This document shows, piece after piece, positions 1-11,095 of a stretch of 64,000 nt of DNA; the stretch's first letter is position 1; each line of letters starts with the position of its first letter. The notes beneath the pieces were generated by a model. That model worked only from the letters and a program-made list of their open reading frames with translations. It made no database searches and was not told the origin of the DNA. The position numbers and the translations under genes were made by a program. Origin of the DNA: Trichaptum fuscoviolaceum (lineage: Eukaryota > Basidiomycota > Agaricomycetes > Hymenochaetales > Trichaptaceae); assembly GCA_910574455.1 (NCBI GenBank), contig CAJSYZ010000003.1, forward strand, positions 1,178,001 to 1,242,000. The letters run 5' to 3'.

Positions 1-730
1 GCTAACCCCACTGACATATACACCTTACTCAGATGGACCTCGGATTCTGCGCCCTCGCGCCGACGGTAGGGCTCTAGTCCCAGAAGGGGTCTCAGTAACT
101 ATCCCAGCTCGCGATGCAGCGAACTATGAGTCCTTAGCTGTCGCATTAGCTGACCAACAAGACATGGGCTTCGCTGCCGCAGCTGACAGCAAGATGAGCT
201 TGTCTACCATGACACACACATCAGCTGACGGGCAACTTAAAAAGTCTGGCAAAGATCGCTATTCGAGACCGGATTTTGTCTCGTACTTTACCAAGCCCAC
301 AAGAGGCCGTTCTCCCGCGGTCGATAACCTCACACCGTGGCTCATCACTGAGCTTAAACCACCCAAGGACCCTTTGTATATCCTGGATTTCGACGGATTT
401 GGGAGACTAGCGTGTGACTCTGCTACTCTCGAGATCCGCAAAACGATTCCTCAAGCACTTGATCAAGCTAGGCATGGATTTAGCGAGTATCCAAACCTGC
501 GCAAATTTGCAGTTCTCATCGGTTGTGGACCATTTTTTGATCTCTTTTTTGTATTTCGCCCGCGGAGAAGCCAAACGGACCAAATTCTTTACCTCTCGTC
601 GATAGAGACGAGAAAAAGAATCGACCACCTTAAGGTTGAAGCTAAGCCTTTGTTCTCGGATGACAAAAAGAGTTTCCATCCTGCTTTCGATAGGTTGTGG
701 GATTTGGCTCTACAGGAATTCCGGTTATAA
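1..730 (+). CDS. Unrecognised fungal protein, 3' part (5' end outside window)
   Basis: An open frame runs from base 2 to the TAA at 728-730 with no stop, so the window holds only the C-terminal ~242 residues. An internal ATG lies at 164, but the frame is open upstream of it and reads as normal protein, so I treat the gene as partial at its 5' side. The sequence is soluble-looking and mixed in charge; it ends in a K/R/D-rich segment. I see no catalytic motif, signal peptide or membrane helix and do not recognise a family. No intron is evident in the visible part. Confidence 0.55.
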   Translation, partial: LTPLTYTPYSDGPRILRPRADGRALVPEGVSVTIPARDAANYESLAVALADQQDMGFAAAADSKMSLSTMTHTSADGQLKKSGKDRYSRPDFVSYFTKPTRGRSPAVDNLTPWLITELKPPKDPLYILDFDGFGRLACDSATLEIRKTIPQALDQARHGFSEYPNLRKFAVLIGCGPFFDLFFVFRPRRSQTDQILYLSSIETRKRIDHLKVEAKPLFSDDKKSFHPAFDRLWDLALQEFRL

Positions 731-1313
731 TCTCAATATGAGTAAGTCATGTACTACATACATGTATATGGATCACAATGTATTTCTAGTAATCTTGAAT
801 ATCATCTTGCAGATAGAGCCTGACATCTGAGAATTAGTGAGACAGGAAATACAGTGAGATTCAACGAGTGCCAATATAAAACAAAGTGTAAGGCAGCGAC
901 TCTAGTCGTATAGGACTCGGAAGATTAACCATCATGTTTCGGCATCAGCATGGGCTATGTCTGCGCAACTTGAACGCACTGCCGGGCCTTAAGATCTCCA
1001 CATTGTGTCCAACATTATCATTCATGTACGTAGCTGAGAGTGATGCAAAGAATATTGCAGACGCTCATTCAAAATATCTTTCATTCATGTTTGATTACAA
1101 TAGGGAAACAGATTGCAGTCCATCCAAGAATAGTCCGAGAATGGTAATAAAGGCGCGCAGAGGAAGACGAAGATGCCAAAACGTCTCTCGCAAAACAAAC
1201 AAGTGGGCTTTATGAATACCTTGCTGGACGTCAGAGATTGGTTGTCCAAGGACACAAATGAAAGGAGCTCACAACTGAAGGCCAACATCCAATTTAAATC
1301 CCACCATTAATTG
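731..1313. other. Intergenic, no gene seen
   Basis: Between the stop of the partial left gene and the stop of the next gene on the minus strand (convergent arrangement). Short frames here lack codon structure, homologous motifs or splice signals that would join them. I see nothing I can name. Confidence 0.5.
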
Positions 1314-2014
1314 TTAACGTTCCTCCCAAACACTCTCCGTAGAGTCTAAATACCACGCTATAGTCTGATCCAACCCGAGTAATCCCTGGAGTCGCATTAA
1401 GTCTTCAGGCGTCGGGAGGGGCCCATCGCGTGCCACATTTGTCGTACCGACGGAGAGAAGCCAGTAAACCCTACGGGTGCCAATGTGGCTAGGAAGGGGG
1501 ACAAACCATTCCTGTGTGACCTTAAGTGTCTTGCTACCGACCTTCGCATTGATATGGTCGACTATCTTTTGTGTACTGCATCCCACATCGACGTGCTCGT
1601 ACTGCGGTACACGAGTTGCAGTCGCCTCGTCCATGACTATCTGTCTCCTCAGAAAGTTTCTGAGATCATCGTCTTCGTCGTCCTCGTCGAATAAATCTTC
1701 GTCCTTTTCCTCTTCAACTAAACCATGTTTTCTTGCATATTCCGCAGCCCATTGAGAAGTAACCGCATAGCCCAAGCGGAAAAGAGGGGGACGCATGCGC
1801 TGGTTTGGCTGAGGTTTTAGACATGTAGGTATCTGCTTCAGCGGAAGAAGGTGCAAGGCGACTCTTGGATCCTAACAACGAGTTTAGTTGCAAGTCGTAT
1901 ACACACCAAAAATGATCCTACCTTTAAACCTTTCCTTCTCTTAGTTGGAGGAGCAAATGCTTGCAGTTCTTCTTGTGTAAGAAGATGAGGGGGCGGGGTG
2001 TATGGGTCATACAT
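1314..2014 (-). CDS. Unrecognised acidic-centre protein, two exons
   Basis: Exon 1 (2014-1922) starts at ATG 2014 and encodes a Pro-rich N-terminus ending in a basic KRRK stretch. A 50-nt intron (1921-1872, GTAGGA..TTAG) joins in phase 0 to exon 2 (1871-1314), giving about 216 residues. The middle has a strongly acidic run of D/E (around residues 90-105) after a segment rich in aromatic and basic residues; the C-terminal half looks globular. The KRRK element could be a nuclear localisation signal. Family not recognised; the two-exon model rests on a canonical intron and an open frame across the join. Confidence 0.55.
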
Positions 2015-3950
2015 CTCAAAGGTACTGTATGGTCGGGAGGAAAGTATAAAGTGATTGAGGGAGGAAGCGAGAAGCCACCGAGTCTTTTATAAGCTTCTTA
2101 CGAGTACTGATTGGAAACTTTAGATTGTGGTTTGGTCCTTTGGAACATTTCAGAGCGTGCCAGTGGTGAGTGACAACGGAGTTCACGCGCCGACGTGTGA
2201 CAAAAACCACGAGACCGAGTCACAACACAACTTGTACTAGAGTATATGCTACATTCATGGAGTAATAGAAGATTCCAATAAAGCTACGGCTCAGCGACTC
2301 ATGAAGTATCATTAGCCACAGCTTACATGAGATAATTTAGTGCGTACAGTCCATGCTAGTAGCAGACTAAACATAACAGCTTCTTGAAACAAAAGGGTGT
2401 CCAGAAGCTTAAGGCGAGAGAAGGGTCACGGACGAATGAAAAATAAGTAAATTGACTCGGATAAGAATAACTTATGGACCGTTAGACAGTTATACAAGGC
2501 GCTGAGTAAAGGTCCTCACAAATATGAATGCCAACGGCCCAAAGCCAGTATGAGTGCCTAACAAGTTGCGGAAGTCTTTATGCAATAACGCAATAGGTGT
2601 TGCTCCGGCAAACTCGCTGAGAACGGGGGCGTATAGTTGTTGCGCGATGACGCAGTACGTATTTGTCGCTCGACGGGATTCGCACCTGAAACGTACGCTG
2701 AAGGTGGTATTGGGGGATGCAGGATAATGCAATGTATGAAGAAGCATGATAACAATGGCTTCTTTGGTACGTTCTAGATTGCAAAAGCGAGGAGCGTCAG
2801 TTTGTGTTCGCTGCAGAAGCTGATCAGTAGACGAACTCTTAAGACGCGTTCTAAGCACTGAAGACGTCGAAGACGAGAGATGACAGCACGAAGAAAGCCG
2901 CAAATAGAATTGGCCAGACAATCGTGCGACGCAGGGGCTCATCTTGAACATCGTCCGACAACGCATACGTGCAGACAATACTGAGTGAGGGCGAGCACCT
3001 GTCCATTTCAGATTCAAAGATGCCGACCGAAGAGCGTATTCGTGCGAAGGAGCGAAGCAAAGGTCGGGATGGCAGGTAGATATACCTTAAATCAGATCTA
3101 GATAGTTCATCTTGGTTGATCCTTTTTGACTAGTCGGTAGTGATTCTACCCGAGAGTCACGCATTTGGCGCAGGCTCTTGACAATTAGCACCCAATAGAA
3201 CTCTAATAAAACGAGTGAGGAATGTAAGGGTTATGACTATACGAGAGATCGAGTATCAAGAAGGAATTCCGTGGAATGGAAGTTAGCGATTTAAGTCCAA
3301 AAGAACAAAAGCAACATATGATCGTGGCGGTGCACTGGAGGCATTACCCTGACCGTAGTGTTGAGAGCCGGAAGTGAATGTAGGATAATGGATTACTGAC
3401 TCAGGAGGACCATTCTTTCGGCATTCCATGTCAACCGAAGAATTCTATGAAGTCAGGGCATGAATGGAAGAGCTGCTGTTTCAAAGGAGCTTGCTTCCGG
3501 CGAGATGAGTATTTGATCTCCGATAGCCCATCTTTTTATCTGGTGTTCCAGCGCTAGCAATTTGTGTGTCCTCGACATGTAGTCCTAATTCGTTTTCAAG
3601 TCGGTGATTGACTATATGATGTAAAGATTTCCCTGATGAGGTACATGGTTGATGCGTTCTATCCTTGGAGAGCATATTGTTAGATGAAGTTGGGCAGATG
3701 TTATCTCGAGACAGAATGCTAAGAGGCACGCAGGTAGTTTTACGCAGACAATTGGAGCTCTTGTATGTCCTTGACCCTGTCGATCTTCCGGATCTGGGCG
3801 TCTTTTCCACATCAGGAAAACGAATACGCCTTCATGCCTCGCGAGTCATCGCATCGAAAAGAAAAATCCAACCTAAGCCTACATAATAACACGAGATAAA
3901 TTAAAGGAAGTAGCCGCGAGGTAAACCAATGCATAATAAACTCAACGCAT
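2015..3950. other. Intergenic region upstream of 1314-2014 gene and downstream of RFC1
   Basis: About 1.9 kb without a gene I can support. The only item of note is a minus-strand frame of 51 residues (ATG at 3006, stop at 2851) ending in one plausible membrane helix (WPILFAAFFVLSSLVF); it has no recognised relative and no clear promoter or intron. The frames at 3481-3812 and 2490-3017 overlap one another in several phases and look like chance. Confidence 0.4.
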
Positions 3951-6900
3951 CTACTTTGCACCCTTTCCTTTCTTGACTGGCTTTGCCACCGCTGCGGCCT
4001 TGCCTTTTCCCTTCCCTTTCGCCTGCTTAATGAGCTTATCTTTAGTGATATCATCATTCTCATCCTCCTTGGAATCAGGTTCTTCTTCAACGTCGTCATC
4101 CATCTATAAGCCAATGAGAGGTTGATCCAAGAAAAAGTCAAGATTACTCACGTCAAAAGCCTCTTCAAGGTCTGGCGCTGGTTCAGCAGCGATCTTTCTA
4201 GGGATTTTGCCGAACTCCTGAGCCTTGTGGAATGGCACGGGATGTTCCGTCGAGTTATACCTTAGATTAAGGCATGAATAAGTCGCAAACCCACGCAGTA
4301 CAAAGAAACAACACACTTTCTTGTCAGGGAAGACTTCGTAGCTGTAGATATCTTTTTCAAGACGATGTCGTCTTTATTATCACCTAATCCTAGCTCGATG
4401 ACGGAGTCCCAGTCTTCTTTGGACAAGTAATACTCGTCCATGAATTCAATGACTTCCTCAACGGCACTCTGAATAAATTAGTTAGTATAATCATGCTCAA
4501 AGAATGCTGAGTACACTTACAGCGCCGGTGTCCATAAGAGGCTTAACAATGCGGGGGAACAATGCAGGAACATAATGCTGTCGGATTTCGGGTTTGTCAC
4601 CCGAGACCTTCAAGCGCATTCGGATCTGGATGTCGGCAAGCTGCCTTGTCAGCTTGCCTTGTTTTGAGTTCTGACCCAACCATCTGTTTGGTGATTAGCT
4701 TGCTACCGAAGGATATGAACGAGGGGACGTACTGTGGGAAGGACATTGCGTTCGGACCACCATAACCCGCACCATTGCCGAAGAGGAAAGAGGCGGGCCG
4801 CACGCAGGACGTCACCGCGTGGAGCGGCATTAATGACCAGTGTTGTTCAGGCCTATACGATGTTCATTCTTTGTGTTTTAAAAAGCCACAATTATGCAGA
4901 CTTACCCGTGAATTAAGGCGTCAACAAGATCCGAGTCAGATATCGACGAAGCAGCCTTGTCCATGAGTCTTAGGTGTTGCAGGGTCTTCTCAGGACCCGA
5001 TTGATTGCGAAGTTTAGCGGGTTCTGTCTTCAGATAGTTTTCCTGCCGCACTGTAAGTCATATATTTGAGATATATATGATACACGGACTCACCTGCATG
5101 AAAAGCGGGACAAATGATGGGTCGTGGAAATATAATTCCATCTTGTCTCCCAAAGACTCTCGTGCAGTCGCAGAGAATAGGTATGGGCCAAGCATCTTGT
5201 TGATCACATTGAAGGGTGTCATAATCGTATATTTCTCGTTCGCCTTTGATCTTTTAAATATGTTAAGTTCATCGAGTACCTCTCTGGACATAAAGAGTTA
5301 TGGCTTACAGTTCCTTTCCCTCATCAAAGTCCATGACGTTGTTGGAGAGTTTCCATGTCGACAGCATGTTCAGTACTTGGCGAATGTCCGATTGTGTACC
5401 GAGAACAAGCTGGTCAACAACGTTTGCAGGTACTTTCATCTTTTCTCTAAGACCAAGAATTATCTCTTTTGTGCACCCTTACTTGAAGAAAGGGTACTGA
5501 CTTAAATGCGATAGTCAATATTCGTGAACGAATAGCGGCGGCCTCGGGTCTAATTCAACAAGATATGAATTTGCCTGAAATAAAGGGAAACAGGTAACTC
5601 TAACCTTCTATATGATAGGTTATACGTGGTACTCATAAGAGGCTTCAACTTCTGAGCTGTGCGGTCGTTTGCGATACAGATGATTGGAATCTAAAGAAGT
5701 GGAACTTTGAGTCGAACCGAGATGTATATGACAGAGGAATGCGCTTTCAACGAACCTTGCTCTTTTTAATCAATGCATTGAGAGCTCCAACGCCACCACG
5801 ATCGCCTGCTGACATGCCATCCACCTCATCCATAATCAAACATGACCTATCGGTAACCGCAACTCCAGCAACATTCGTAGCCTAAGAATTGCAGTTCAGG
5901 TTTAATACAATAGCAGGCGGAAAACATCTTACATGACCTCCGCCCATCCAACCGTCAAGAGAGGTGTTGTTGATATTTGTACTGTTCTTCATTCGCACTG
6001 ATTTAGCTTCTAACCAACGTACATTACGCTTAGAATGGTGAACTCACCTCGACGAGCTTCTTACTCCTAGCATCGCTAGCATTAAGCTCGATGGGAGTAA
6101 AGCCTTCTAACTTGGCGCAAAGGTGAGCACTTGTGGTCTTTCCTATACCTGGTGGGCCCGTGATCAAAACAGCGCGATAGATATTCATTCCATTCTTTCC
6201 CGGCTTCTTAAATCCCGCCTTTACGCTTGATGGCCTACAACGCAAGTAAGTCATTACGCTGTAGTTCCCGAATTGAGTAGCACAGCATACCAATCATGTA
6301 GCCATTCCCGAAGCTTCTCGACTTGTCCCTTGTTGCCACATATCTCTCTCAATGACTGTGGAGCGTATCGTGTCGTCCATAGTTGAGTACTCGAGTCCTG
6401 CACATGCTTGCCAACCGACGCGTGTTGTGCTTTCTCCTTATCGGCTTTCTTCTCCGCTTTAGCCATTTCTTTCGCCGCTTCGCGGATCTTTTGCTCCTCC
6501 TTCTCCATTTTCGCTTTAACCTTCTCGTCCACTACACCTTTCCGTGTCGCTATGAGGTTTAGGAACGCGTCCTCGTCCAGCGTCTGTAGCTTATGTTTTT
6601 CGATCGCCTTGATCTTTGCAGGTCCCGCATTGTCACCGAGAACAACATAATCAGTCTTGCTAGATGGCTGTCCCACCACTCTTCCACCAAAGCGTTTGGC
6701 AAGATCGACCGCTTCGTCCCGGGAAAGGCTACTAAGTTCGCCTGTGAATACGAAAGACAATCCTGCTAAGCAATTGGGCTGTCCATTCGGAATCGGCTTC
6801 GATCCGGGGGCAGAAGGTCCAGAAGCCTTTGCAGCTCGTGAGGCAGCCCAGCTAGGAATATGTGTCGATATAGATTAAAGGATAGGTAAACTGCAACGCA

Positions 6901-7651
6901 CTTGAACTTTTTAGCAACGTCCTTTGTTTCTTCTGTCGCCTTTCCTTTTCCCTTCAAATCCACATCCATCTTGTCATCATCTACCTTACGGGTATCTTTC
7001 GAAGGGACACCCTTGGGCTTCGGGTGCGGCTTCTTCATAGGCTCTTCGTCTTCCGAATCATCGTCGTAGTCGTCTGAGTCATCCGTCTTTCGTTTGGAGG
7101 CTTTCCCTGTCCCGTTTGTTTTGGGCTTGCTGGCTGATGACGATGCCTTCTGCGCGGGTGATTGTTTCTGAGGTAGTTTTGGAGACTTCTTGAGCTCAGA
7201 GGTTATGCTCGGACGGGGTGTGGGCAAGGCCTTCTTCTTCGGAGGCATGGCTTTCTGTTCCTCCTCTTCCTCTTCACTACTGACGTAGACGGCTTTGCGT
7301 TTGGAAGAGATGCGTCTTGACGTAGTCAACGGTTTATCATCATCTTCATCTTAAGAGACATAAGTATTGTCAGAGTGTGACCTTCGAAAGATCCTGAGCG
7401 ATGCCACACACCAATTTGAATCGCGTTGGTCTTTGCTGAGCCCTGAGGCGTCGTAGCTTGCGATGTCTAGCGAGAATATTAGACCTCCAACAGATATTTA
7501 TAATAGATAGACGAGCCTTTGGAGTAGGAAGAAAATGCTTGGAAGCCTTTGGTGTACTGGAGCTCGATGTCGCGCTGAGGCCTCCACCAAAGAACGACCG
7601 AATGTCTTTCCCTGCAGGTTTTGCGGTTGATTTACTTGCTCCTTGAGACAT
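3951..7651 (-). CDS. RFC1: Replication factor C large subunit (RFC1)
   Basis: Largest subunit of the clamp loader RFC, which opens PCNA and places it on primer-template junctions in the nucleus. Reading down from ATG 7651: a PCNA-binding (PIP-like) motif KDIRSFFGG near residue 20; a long basic/acidic linker; a BRCT domain beginning [16 protein letters not shown] (6760 down); an RFC box ([15 protein letters not shown]); Walker [11 protein letters not shown] (~6150); [11 protein letters not shown]; Walker B/DEAD-like [15 protein letters not shown] (~5830); sensor region [13 protein letters not shown] (~5670); the arginine segment [10 protein letters not shown] (~5530); then the RFC1 C-terminal domain and a Lys/Gly-rich tail ending KKGKGAK at TAG 3951-3953. 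About ten introns of 50-60 nt interrupt it. The junction after exon 1 (near 7520-7466) lacks an obvious canonical donor, so that boundary is uncertain. Family assignment is secure. Confidence 0.95.
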
Positions 7652-7778
7652 AAGCACACTAGACTCCTCGTTTCAGCTTTGCAAGAATGTTGAAAACAAA
7701 GTGAAAATTGGATGGAATGGGGTTGACGTTGAATGAATATGATGGACGCGAACTTGAAGTTGCTTCAAGGCGCGTGCT

Positions 7779-7784
7779 ACGCGT
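7779..7784. promoter_or_regulatory. ACGCGT (MluI cell-cycle box-like), upstream of RFC1
   Basis: Palindromic ACGCGT lies 128 bp upstream of the RFC1 ATG. In ascomycete yeasts this MCB element binds MBF and drives G1/S transcription of replication genes. The same hexamer recurs at 8042-8047, nearer the divergent P450. Seen directly; function inferred from the neighbouring replication gene. Confidence 0.4.
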
Positions 7785-7803
7785 GACATAACGCGCCTGC
7801 CAG

Positions 7804-7811
7804 TGACGTCA
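7804..7811. promoter_or_regulatory. TGACGTCA (CRE/ATF-type bZIP site)
   Basis: A perfect 8-bp CRE palindrome in the 750-bp divergent gap between RFC1 and the first P450. Such sites bind ATF/CREB-type bZIP stress regulators in fungi. It could serve either gene; one chance match in a gap of this size is unlikely but not excluded. Confidence 0.35.
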
Positions 7812-8400
7812 CTTTGTGACATGAGGGCGGCCACTTCAACAGTTCAACTTTCATCGACGAGAAATCAGAATATTTTGATATCGATTATTCCCGTCAATCC
7901 TGGTGCGTTCGGTGCGTTGTGTGTGTATGTCTGAGTATATAGTGCTTAAAGCTTCATCCTCTAATTTACTAGAAGAACTAAGGTGGTTACGATTAAACCC
8001 GCGGAATGCCATTGGTTAGTCCACAAATTTGAAGGCTTCTCACGCGTACTTAAATACTGCCAGTGTACTACAGCTTTCAGCAACTTGAACTGTCTTTTTC
8101 CGCAAGCCATCTTGTTCATTTACCAATGACAAGATTGTCCCCGAGGTCTGTTGCTTCTTTTCACACTGGCAATGCATGCCGGCCATACCTTGTGCAGCCG
8201 CGTCACCATTGCGCGGCGTGGAAGGTCGAGCTCTATTTGCGTCGCGTATTGATCCCAGGAGAAGAATTTATTGCAAGCTGATCAGTAAACTAAATTACGA
8301 GGTGAGGCCGAAGTACCGACTGCGACGAGGTGTACTCATAAAAACCCTCTCGTCGTAATCCTCAGTTGCATCAGTGCTTACACCCTTTCTATCAGCTAAC

Positions 8401-10571
8401 ATGGATTTCGACTTGCCGGTCGGCAGCATAGACATAGCTCTTGCAGCTGCAGGGGCGTGGCTGCTGTACAAGCTATCCCAGGCGGTTCGCATGCGGGCGA
8501 AGACGACTAAATTGCGTGGCCCGTCCGCGTCGAGTTGGCTATTTGGAGTTTCGAGGGAGGTATTCCAGGGCGACTCGGGCGCTATCCTCGAGAACTGGGC
8601 GGAGGAATATGGCGTGGCGTACCAGATACCGACCGCCTTAGGCTCTCGTCGGACCGTTCTGTTCGACCCGAGAGCAATAGCCCACTTCTATTCAAAGGAG
8701 ACTTTCGGATACATCCAGAATTCGTTCACGAAGAAGGCTATCGCAAACCTTGTGCGTATCTGCTGCCTTTCCTTTGTTCCTATTTCTTACTGTTAATATT
8801 TCTTACTGTTAACGGGGATAGATTGGAAAAGGACTACTTTATGCGGAGGGTGAAAGTCATAGGCGGTAGGACTGTTTAGTGCTTCAGAAGGCTATAAAGC
8901 ATTCTGATGAAGACAAATCAGACAGCGAAAGGCCTTGACGCCTGCCTTTAGTAATGCTGCTATTCGATCATTAACTCCCGTTTTCTACGATTCCGCTTAT
9001 AAGGTAAGCTGCTCGCGCACTTCTGATACGGATGTGGTACTTAGCAGTACTCAAAACAGGTGAAAACGGCATGGGACGCACTTCTCGACCACTCGTCTTC
9101 TGAGGATGTAGTCATTGATGTCCAGAGATGGTATAGCATTTGATCTGCATAACGGCACCAAGCAATCTTACCATTATTACAGGATGAACCGTGTTTCTTT
9201 AGACTCGATCGGGATTGCGGGCTTTGCGCACGACTTTGGTGCTCTTGAAGGTCGTCATTCAGACGTCGCAGCTTTATTCGACTCGTTCGGGTCCGCTCCT
9301 CTTGGAAAGGGTCTGACAATCCTTCTGCCGCTTTTGGCACCCGTCCTCCCGTTCCTCGCAAATATCCCGACGAAACGCTCACGTCTCGTGAAAAAACTCC
9401 ATAAGAGTATGGAGGAGGTTTCCGAAGAATTGCTTGCGCGGAGTCGTAAGGAAAAGGAGGCTGGGGACACGGGCGGTTCCAGTCGGTCTATCATTGGCGC
9501 CTTGCGTGAGTACGATGGTCTAGTTTCATGAATGTAACTGACAAGTTATCAGTCAAGGCCGAATCTGCGAGCTCCGAATTGGCACTGACCCCTGATGAGG
9601 TATTAGCACAGGTATAAGCATTCTACTGTCTGTTGACCAGTCAGTTGTGAATAACAGTCCTTAGATGAAAGTCCTGATACTAGCAGGATATGAGACTACT
9701 TCTAGTGAGTAAGGTGGGCTCTTACGATGTTATCATGAAACTAATCTTTCTCTTGATTCCAGTCAGTTTAACCGTAAGCATCTCTTACCTATTCTAGCGA
9801 ATTGCATGCTAAAGCAAGAGACAGTGGGCTCTGATGGAGCTTTCGCTCCACCCAGAAAAGCAAGAGCGGCTGCGACAAGAGCTGTCCGAGTTCGCAAATA
9901 CTGACCCAACCTACGACCAGTTTACGAACGGTCTTCCCTTCCTTGACGCAGTGACTCGTGAAGTCCTCCGACTCCATCCGCCTCTTACGCAAACAATCCG
10001 CATTGTATGTATCTCTTTACCTGATGGCTCTTCATGTTTATATTGAAAAAAAAAAACTTTAGGCTGCGCAAGACGACGTCATCCCTCTTTCTTCCCCCGT
10101 AAAAAACGCATCTGGCGACATGGTAAACAGCATCAATATTGCGCGCGGTGCTGCCGTCGCGATTCCTATTCGAGGTGTCAACCGCTCCACGTCGATCTGG
10201 GGTCCAGATGCCAAGGAGTTTGTGCCCGAGCGCTGGCTTGAAGATGAGAAGGGCTTGACACCGAAGGCAAAGGAGGTGCAGGGCTACCACCATTTGCTGT
10301 CCTTCGTAGACGGACCACGGACCTGTCTGGGCCGTGCCTTCGCCATCGCAGAGTTCAAAGTGAGTTAGTCCAACACATCGGGTGATGAACTGCTGATGAA
10401 CGGGTTTGTATACAGTCCGTATTATCTGTGTTGATCCGCAATTACGCCTTTGCTATGCGCGACGGGCCGGAAACGAAGGTGGATATGGTCACAACGATCT
10501 TGCCTCGCCCAAAAATTGCGGGCGAGGAAGGGTATGCCATGCCGATGCGCGTTCGGCGTATAGAGCAATAG
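8401..10571 (+). CDS. Cytochrome P450 monooxygenase, copy 1 of tandem pair
   Basis: Haem-thiolate monooxygenase, anchored in the ER by an N-terminal hydrophobic helix (SIDIALAAAGAWLLYKL). Exons: 8401-8751, 8822-8865, 8922-9003, 9060-9130, 9183-9505, 9553-9611, 9665-9704, 9763-9773, 9825-10004, 10063-10359, 10416-10571, giving 537 residues. Landmarks: Pro-rich hinge LRGPSASSW; I-helix AGYETTS (in the 40-nt exon 9665-9704); K-helix ExxR in EVLRLHPP; PERW; haem-binding loop FVDGPRTCLGRAF with the cysteine ligand. One exon is only 11 nt. Intact, of normal length. The substrate cannot be read; fungal P450s of this general CYP4/CYP52-like shape often oxidise hydrophobic xenobiotics or fatty compounds. 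Paralogue lies 525 bp downstream in the same direction. Confidence 0.95.
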
Positions 10572-11095
10572 TTTGTAATCTCTGTACTCACTTCATCGTA
10601 AATGCACGCATGCCCTTGCACTCAGCACATTTGTACTTTGAAGGTTCAAAGATGAGCTACAAATACATGTCTGAATGTGTACGATTTAAGCTCTATCTAA
10701 GATGGAACGCAAGAGGTACAAGTGAGCGCAGCTTGGTCGAACAAACGCACCACAGAATGATGGCTACAATGTACGTCCAAGCTATACGTTATTTCACTAT
10801 CTTTGGGGGTTAAATTAATGATTCAGCGTCTATTGTAGGTATGGACCACATGATCTGTCTCGAGCATGAGAGATTACCCAAAGCTAGGTATATAGAACTG
10901 ATGCAAGCTGTTCACTTGATTGACGTGCGCCGTTAAGGAGTGTTGTCTACGGCATGTGTGCTCCCTCGTAAAAGCGAGCTCCTGCAGCTCCTGCACCTTC
11001 TGCAATCGCCAACGCTGGTCCCGGTAGACGTTCTCGCACATAAAGGACTGAATAGCGATTATACTGTTGACTTCCTTTTCTCTGCATCCTATATA
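10572..11095. other. Spacer/promoter between the two P450 genes
   Basis: About 520 bp between the stop of P450 copy 1 and the ATG of copy 2. It must hold the terminator of the first and the promoter of the second. A TATATAA-like run (11091-11097) touches the second ATG, too close to be a normal TATA box. No further gene seen. Confidence 0.5.

Noticed and set aside
934..1288. Frames of 93 (plus) and 67 (minus) codons
   Set aside because: Low-complexity basic peptides with no start context, relatives or introns; judged noise.
2490..3060. Several overlapping minus-strand frames of 65-175 codons
   Set aside because: Frames overlap in more than one phase, lack motifs and show no splice structure; most begin at non-ATG codons. 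Only a 51-residue frame with one possible membrane helix was mentioned, at low confidence.
3481..3886. Opposing frames of 66-109 codons downstream of RFC1
   Set aside because: No recognised motif and both strands open at once, as expected by chance.
8860..8870. GC-AG intron after exon 2 of P450 copy 1
   Set aside because: A canonical GT donor four bases later (GTAGGA at 8866), with acceptor at 8921, keeps the frame and gives the expected HRRQRKAL sequence.
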